From: an uncultured Erysipelotrichaceae bacterium
GTDB lineage: Bacteria > Bacillota_I > Bacilli_A > Erysipelotrichales > Erysipelotrichaceae
Direction of reading: 5' to 3'
Length of the DNA: 10,780 nucleotides
NCBI GenBank assembly: GCA_902766675.1
Contig: CACXEN010000175.1
Span: 1 to 10,780, forward strand
Program-made: the position numbers and the translations under genes
The notes under the pieces: model-generated
Database searches by the model: none
What the model saw: the letters and a program-made list of their open reading frames with translations, nothing else
What the model was told of the DNA's origin: nothing
Shown here: one piece after another, positions 6,892-10,780 of the stretch
Position numbering within the stretch: position 1 is the stretch's first letter
Layout of the letters: every line of letters begins with the position of its first letter

Positions 6892-7817
6892 TGAAAAAGA
6901 AAATTATTAGTATCGTTGCCCTACTATTTGTGACAATGAGCTTATCAGGTTGTACTGATGCAGTTGCTAAATTAAATGATAGCAATGAAGTATTATTCTC
7001 TGTTGGTAAACAAAATGTCACAAAAGGTCAATTATATTCACAAATGATGAATACGTATGGTCCTTCTGCAGCAATTAGTGAATCTTCCACTTATATTGCA
7101 CAAAAAGAGATCCCTGTAACAGATGAAATGAAACAATCTGCACAAGAGTCTATTGATTCTTATAAATCTTATTATGGTGATGCATTCACAAAGCATCTTG
7201 AACAAATTGGGATGACGGAAGAAGAATACATCAATGAGAATCTAATTGCTTCATTACAAGCAGCTGAATTACCTAAGAAATATATCGAAGAAAACTTTGA
7301 TACAGTCATTACTTTATATAAACCAGTGAAAGCTACACTTCTAAACTTCACTACGCAAGATGAAGCAAATGCTGCATTAGAAGAATTGAAAAATGGTGGT
7401 GATCCTACAGAAGTAGCAACCAAAAACAATTCCACAAGTTCTGGAGAACCAGAAATCTATACAATCAACTCTACAAGCGTTGACTCTGTCATTCGTACAG
7501 TAATCAATAGCGCTACAAAAGAAGATGGTTGGTTCAAAGCTGCTGCTAGTGATGGCGCAACATATGCAGTCATTCGAATTGAAGAAAATGATGTCAATAA
7601 CTTCAAAGATGAAGCAATTGATGCCTTAGTAGAACTATCTACCCTTCAAGATGAATCTACAGCTTATTGGTACAAAAAATATGATTTCCATATTTATGAC
7701 AAGATTATCTATGATGCAGTCGCAAAAGACTATCCAAGTTATCTTGTGCAAGATCAACTAAAGCAAGCAATTGATCAAGCAGTTAATGCTGCTGATGAAG
7801 CAAATAGTAATGAATAA
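6891..7817 (+). CDS. PrsA-like foldase lipoprotein
   Basis: 308 residues with a lipoprotein signal peptide: MKKK, hydrophobic core, lipobox LSGC with lipidated C21. The mature protein begins like PrsA (EVLFSVGKQNVTKGQLYSQM), continues as a helical SurA/PrsA N-domain (YGDAFTKHLEQIGMTEEEYI), then a shortened and diverged rotamase-like part (PVKATLLNFTTQDEANAALE, ATKNNSTSSGEPEIY, DGWFKAAASDGATYAVIRIE) in which no parvulin histidines are recognisable, and a C-terminal helix region. It likely helps exported proteins fold at the outer face of the membrane, together with the preceding anchored relative. AAGGAGG (6875-6881) stands nine bases before the ATG, inside the previous gene. A terminator begins inside its stop codon region. 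Confidence 0.82.
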   Translation: MKKKIISIVALLFVTMSLSGCTDAVAKLNDSNEVLFSVGKQNVTKGQLYSQMMNTYGPSAAISESSTYIAQKEIPVTDEMKQSAQESIDSYKSYYGDAFTKHLEQIGMTEEEYINENLIASLQAAELPKKYIEENFDTVITLYKPVKATLLNFTTQDEANAALEELKNGGDPTEVATKNNSTSSGEPEIYTINSTSVDSVIRTVINSATKEDGWFKAAASDGATYAVIRIEENDVNNFKDEAIDALVELSTLQDESTAYWYKKYDFHIYDKIIYDAVAKDYPSYLVQDQLKQAIDQAVNAADEANSNE

Positions 7818-7842
7818 AAGGTCATATGACCTTTTATTTTTT
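7813..7842 (+). terminator. Palindromic terminator after the prsA-like pair
   Basis: A 26-bp perfect palindrome (7813-7838) centred on GGTCATATGACC, with flanking A and T runs, ends in six T residues (7837-7842). The TAA stop (7815-7817) lies in the left arm. On the minus strand the T-tract is shorter, so it acts mainly on the plus strand. Confidence 0.88.
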
Positions 7843-7852
7843 ATGTTCCAAT

Positions 7853-7861
7853 TGATATAAT
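7853..7861 (+). promoter_or_regulatory. Extended -10 promoter of the HIT gene
   Basis: TGATATAAT (TATAAT at 7856-7861) stands 26 bases before the ATG. Where a -35 would be (about 7833-7838) lies the T-rich arm of the preceding terminator and no good -35 hexamer. AAAGGAG (7872-7878) then stands nine bases before the start. Confidence 0.55.
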
Positions 7862-7887
7862 GAATTCAATTAAAGGAGATAATCGGT

Positions 7888-8280
7888 ATGTGTATTTTTT
7901 GCGATATAATCAATAAACAAATTCCATCTAAAGTAGTTTATGAAGATGATGATGTCATCGCAATCCTAGATATTGCACAAGTAACATTAGGCCATACTCT
8001 AGTTATGCCTAAGAAACATGTCGAAAACATCTTGGAAGTTGATGAAGACACCATGGGCAAAGTTTCAAAAGTTGTACATCACCTTGCCAAACAAATTGTA
8101 ACTAAAACAGAAGCTGTAGGTTGTAATATATTAAACAACTGTGGTGAAGTTGCAGGACAAACAGTCAATCACTTACATTTCCATATCATTCCTCGCTATG
8201 GTGAAGATGACGCAATCTCTTTACGCTTTTATCCAAGTGAAGAATTAGATTTAGATGAAGTATTAGAAAAAGTCAAATAG
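7888..8280 (+). CDS. HIT-family nucleotide hydrolase
   Basis: 130-residue histidine-triad protein of the Hint/Hit branch, a cytoplasmic hydrolase of nucleoside phosphoramidate or adenylate-type bonds. The catalytic triad HLHFHIIPR is at 95-103 with H95, H97 (nucleophile) and H99. Upstream family blocks are CIFCDIINKQIPSKVVYEDD (1-21, with a CxxC), AILDIAQVTLGHTLVMPKKH (25-44) and CNILNNCGEVAGQTVNHLH. It is slightly shorter than the usual 140-145 residues at the C-terminus. It is monocistronic, between a terminator and a convergent gene. In Bacillus a hit gene also lies near prsA and yhaM. Its physiological substrate cannot be told from sequence. Confidence 0.95.
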   Translation: MCIFCDIINKQIPSKVVYEDDDVIAILDIAQVTLGHTLVMPKKHVENILEVDEDTMGKVSKVVHHLAKQIVTKTEAVGCNILNNCGEVAGQTVNHLHFHIIPRYGEDDAISLRFYPSEELDLDEVLEKVK

Positions 8281-8296
8281 GTCTTTCTATTTGACT
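8271..8296. terminator. Shared bidirectional terminator of the HIT gene and gatD
   Basis: A perfect 10-bp inverted repeat AGTCAAATAG (8271-8280) / CTATTTGACT (8287-8296) with a six-base loop sits exactly at the convergent gene ends. Each arm encodes the last codons and the TAG stop of one gene. On the minus strand the stem runs into TTTTC (good tract); on the plus strand into ATTCTTTT (weaker). Confidence 0.8.
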
Positions 8297-9015
8297 ATTC
8301 TTTTATACATAATTTCATGTGCTTTATTTTCTAAAGAATCATCCAAAGGTTCTAAGGTAATATCTCCATAACGTTTGCGTAATGCACGTTGAATGATTTT
8401 ATCTGCGACTTTTGGATTTTTTGGTAGTAATGGACCATGCATATATGTGGCTAATACAGTGTCATTTAAGAATCCCTCAAATTCACTTTGGTACATATTT
8501 CCATGTCCAGATAATACTTTACCAAATGGACTCAATACATTTTTTGTTTGACCACCATGGTTTTCAAAGCCTACCACACTAAATGTGTCTTGATCAATTG
8601 TGGCTTCGATGGCAATATTACCAATACAGCGATGGTTTCTATCACTTGCTTCTGTATAGTAATCAAAGAAGCCAAGACCTTCAATGATATTTCCATCTTG
8701 GTCTTTATAATATTTACCAAATAATTGATATCCACCACATATTAATAAAAATGCAGTATGTTCATCCATTGCTTGCTTGATACTATCTTTTCTTTTAATC
8801 AAGTCACCAAATATCATATTTTGTTCTTTATCAGCGCCACCGCCAAGAAAGAATAAATCATATTGGGTAATATCTTTTTCTTCACCAATGCCACATGTAT
8901 CTACAACACAATCAATTCCTCTTTTATTACAGCGATATTTCAATACTTCAATATTTCCTTTATCACCATATAAATCCATTAAATCGTGATACATCCATAA
9001 AACTTTTATATTCAT
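8287..9015 (-). CDS. gatD: Lipid II glutamine amidotransferase subunit GatD
   Basis: 242 residues, a class I glutamine amidotransferase (CobB/CobQ-like) that releases ammonia from glutamine for MurT. Together they amidate the alpha-carboxyl of D-Glu in lipid II to D-isoglutamine, needed for efficient transpeptidation. The nucleophile C93 is in AFLLICGGYQLFG and the catalytic H193 in ATYMHGPLLPKNP, close to positions 94 and 189 reported for S. aureus GatD. DLMDLYGDKGN near the start and FENHGGQTKN at 150-159 are family marks. The start overlaps the murT end by 4 nt (ATGA) with AAGGAGG seven bases upstream. The gene ends inside a shared terminator. Confidence 0.95.
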   Translation of the reverse strand: MNIKVLWMYHDLMDLYGDKGNIEVLKYRCNKRGIDCVVDTCGIGEEKDITQYDLFFLGGGADKEQNMIFGDLIKRKDSIKQAMDEHTAFLLICGGYQLFGKYYKDQDGNIIEGLGFFDYYTEASDRNHRCIGNIAIEATIDQDTFSVVGFENHGGQTKNVLSPFGKVLSGHGNMYQSEFEGFLNDTVLATYMHGPLLPKNPKVADKIIQRALRKRYGDITLEPLDDSLENKAHEIMYKRIVK

Positions 9016-10319
9016 TCGTGAGCCTCCTTCAACAAGATGCCACGTGTCTTATGCAACGCGGTATATGTAGATAAGATATAACTATCCAAATGTTTTTCAT
9101 CTAAATATTTAATGGCTTCTTGAATATCTTCAATTACTACAAGATTGTTTAAACCTTCATATTTTAGACGTAGTGCCATATCATAGGCTCTTAAGCCACA
9201 ACAAACAATTTCTTTGATATCTTGTAAGTTTAATCTTTCAAAATGCGCATCCCAAATCCAGCTTACATCATGACCATCTTGATCATTATCATTCAATATA
9301 ATGCAAATATTCTTATCACCTTCTCTATTCACAACATATTTCATTACTTCATTTGCGCCAGTTGGATTCTTAATCAAATTTAATACACAAGGTGCACTCA
9401 ATTGAAATACTTCATTTCTTCCTTCATGAATTATAAATTCTTTGAAAACAGAATCAGCTAATGCTAAATCTAAATCCAATGATTTTAATACTGCAAGTAC
9501 ACTAGCACAATTATAAATATAGTAAATAGAACTTAAGATTGGATGGAATATATTATTCTCACACATAAACCACCCTTCGTTTAAATCTAATTTTTGGATA
9601 AATATATATGGATCAATTTCTCCAAAATGGTCTTCTTTACATAAGAAGCGACCAATATGAGAATATTGATAATAATCATAATCCAATGGTTTACCACATC
9701 TCGGACAGAATTTGCCTTCACTTGCTTCATCCGTTGTCTTTTGACTGATTGCATTTTCACATACAGAGAATGTACGTATTTTAGCTTTCTTTGCAGTATC
9801 GGCAAGTCGCAATACATTTGGATCATCTCCGTTCAATACCAAATTTCCTTCGAAGTCTTCCGTTACTTCTTGAATTTTACGGATAATTGTTTCCATCTCA
9901 CCTGCTCTATCTAGTTGGTCACGGAAAAAGTTTGTAACAACCAAATGCGTAGGACGTAAGTTTTTGAATTGACGATAGACTGTTAATTCATCAATTTCAA
10001 TTACAGCAGCATTCGCTTTCACATTGTAATTAGAATCAGAATTAGCAGCTAATAATGTCGCAATACCAATATTTAAATTATCTCCACGTCGATTATTTAT
10101 TACATTCAGTCCATAACTACGTAAACATTCCGCAATTAAGTTCGCTGTAGATGTTTTCCCATTTGTGCCAGTCACAAGTATTACAATTGGTGGCATATTA
10201 AATTTTGAAATAAAGTTTTCATCCATTTTTAAACCAAGTTGGCCAGGGAACGAACCGCCCCGACCAGCTTTCTTTAAAATAGAATGTGTCATTTGTACAA
10301 GTTTTAGTTTAATATCCAT
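9012..10319 (-). CDS. murT: Lipid II isoglutaminyl synthase subunit MurT
   Basis: 435 residues, a Mur-ligase-like ATPase that activates the D-Glu of lipid II for amidation with ammonia from GatD. The ATP-binding loop VTGTNGKTSTAN is at 49-60. The central Mur ligase domain carries VIEIDE and THLVVTNFFRDQLDR (124-138). A zinc-ribbon insert has C205 and C208 (CPRCG) and C227; the expected fourth cysteine is absent, with D230 and H231 nearby. The C-terminal DUF1727-type domain shows LNLIKNPTGANEV (313-325), NDNDQDGHDVSWIWD (343-357; contains the catalytic aspartate region) and STYTALHKTRGIL. The ATG shares one base with the yhaM stop (TAATG), so the two genes are co-transcribed. Confidence 0.95.
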   Translation of the reverse strand: MDIKLKLVQMTHSILKKAGRGGSFPGQLGLKMDENFISKFNMPPIVILVTGTNGKTSTANLIAECLRSYGLNVINNRRGDNLNIGIATLLAANSDSNYNVKANAAVIEIDELTVYRQFKNLRPTHLVVTNFFRDQLDRAGEMETIIRKIQEVTEDFEGNLVLNGDDPNVLRLADTAKKAKIRTFSVCENAISQKTTDEASEGKFCPRCGKPLDYDYYQYSHIGRFLCKEDHFGEIDPYIFIQKLDLNEGWFMCENNIFHPILSSIYYIYNCASVLAVLKSLDLDLALADSVFKEFIIHEGRNEVFQLSAPCVLNLIKNPTGANEVMKYVVNREGDKNICIILNDNDQDGHDVSWIWDAHFERLNLQDIKEIVCCGLRAYDMALRLKYEGLNNLVVIEDIQEAIKYLDEKHLDSYILSTYTALHKTRGILLKEAHE

Positions 10320-10780
10320 TATTCATTTCCCTTTGGTTTATAGAATTGTCTATTCTCTAATGCAAATAGTTTTGATGTCCAACCACCTGGACGGATTCCA
10401 TCTAATGCTGTTTTTAGTGTATTCATTCTAGCATCTAGATTATCAATCATACATAGTACTTCTGCTTCTTGTAGTTGTGGTAAGACTGGAGAGCCAAATT
10501 CATAATGTCCATGATGAGATAGAATCATATGGTGCAATAGAATCGTTTCCTCTTTATCTTGTAATCCACAATTCTCTGCTACTTCAGATAACCATCCATT
10601 CGCTATTGAAATATGCCCTTCTAGTTTTCCTGCTAATGTATATTCTGTCGTTACTGGACCACTCATTTCTGCAACTTTACCAATATCATGTAATAAAGCA
10701 CCAGATAACAATAGATTTCTATCTAATTGTGGATAATGTCTACATACATCTTCTAATAGCTCTGCCATACTCAATGAATG
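10319..10780 (-). CDS. yhaM: 3'-5' exoribonuclease YhaM, C-terminal HD-domain fragment
   Basis: The last 153 codons of a gene entering from the right edge; the frame is open to the window end, so the TTG and ATG codons near 10766-10774 are internal rather than starts. YhaM trims RNA 3' ends in Firmicutes. Visible HD-phosphohydrolase residues: the HD pair in SGALLHDIGKVAEMSGP, the GHISIA histidine, and LLHHMILSHHG, followed by GSPVLPQLQEAEVLCMIDNL and the ending LFALENRQFYKP, which is characteristic of YhaM. The N-terminal OB-fold lies outside. It is the upstream member of a yhaM-murT-gatD transcript. Confidence 0.92.
   Translation of the reverse strand, partial: HSLSMAELLEDVCRHYPQLDRNLLLSGALLHDIGKVAEMSGPVTTEYTLAGKLEGHISIANGWLSEVAENCGLQDKEETILLHHMILSHHGHYEFGSPVLPQLQEAEVLCMIDNLDARMNTLKTALDGIRPGGWTSKLFALENRQFYKPKGNE

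Noticed and set aside
8777..9914. Short plus-strand frames antisense to gatD and murT
   Set aside because: They are shadows of well-identified genes and lack ribosome binding sites.
10317..10774. yhaM fragment as a complete small gene starting at the TTG near 10774 or the ATG near 10768
   Set aside because: The frame stays open to the window edge, and the protein lacks the N-terminal part of YhaM, so it is a truncated view.
1..10780. Mobile element, CRISPR array, toxin-antitoxin or defence system
   Set aside because: No direct-repeat array, transposase, integrase or attachment site is visible. Nearly all sequence is accounted for by conserved housekeeping genes with consistent codon use.

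Overview
The window comes from a low-GC Gram-positive bacterium (Firmicutes). The evidence is a sufCDSUB-type Fe-S operon using SufU, the MurT/GatD peptidoglycan amidotransferase pair, YhaM, PrsA-like foldases, strong AAGGAGG ribosome binding sites and AT-rich intergenic DNA. The compact SufD, the diverged SufS and the replacement of a PrsA by two degenerate copies fit an Erysipelotrichia-like lineage, but that placement is an inference. No mobile element, CRISPR array, tRNA, rRNA or prophage gene is visible. This is mostly conserved housekeeping DNA.

Left part (1-481, minus strand): the first 73 codons of priA, preceded by an extended -10 promoter placed so that transcription should begin at the start codon. 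Before it lies a gene-free stretch with its own promoter, several hairpins and a strong Rho-independent terminator. It looks like an unannotated structured RNA of about 200 nt and is the most interesting item here.

Middle left (471-5733, minus strand): one tightly packed operon, sufC-sufD-sufS-sufU-sufB followed by 5-formyltetrahydrofolate cyclo-ligase, with most junctions overlapping. SufS takes sulfur from cysteine, SufU accepts it, and SufB/SufC/SufD assemble the cluster. The cyclo-ligase is coupled to the end of sufB.

Middle right (5822-8296, plus strand): a divergent promoter drives a membrane-anchored parvulin-like protein and a lipoprotein relative (PrsA-type extracytoplasmic foldases). 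They are closed by a palindromic terminator whose T-tract runs into the promoter of a HIT-family hydrolase gene. The HIT gene meets gatD head-on, and one perfect inverted repeat serves as the end of both genes.

Right part (8287-10780, minus strand): yhaM (3' end of the gene only), murT and gatD, joined by 1-nt and 4-nt overlaps and transcribed leftward from a promoter outside the window. MurT/GatD amidate the D-glutamate of lipid II. prsA, hit and yhaM are also near one another in Bacillus, so this half is a conserved neighbourhood with murT-gatD inserted.
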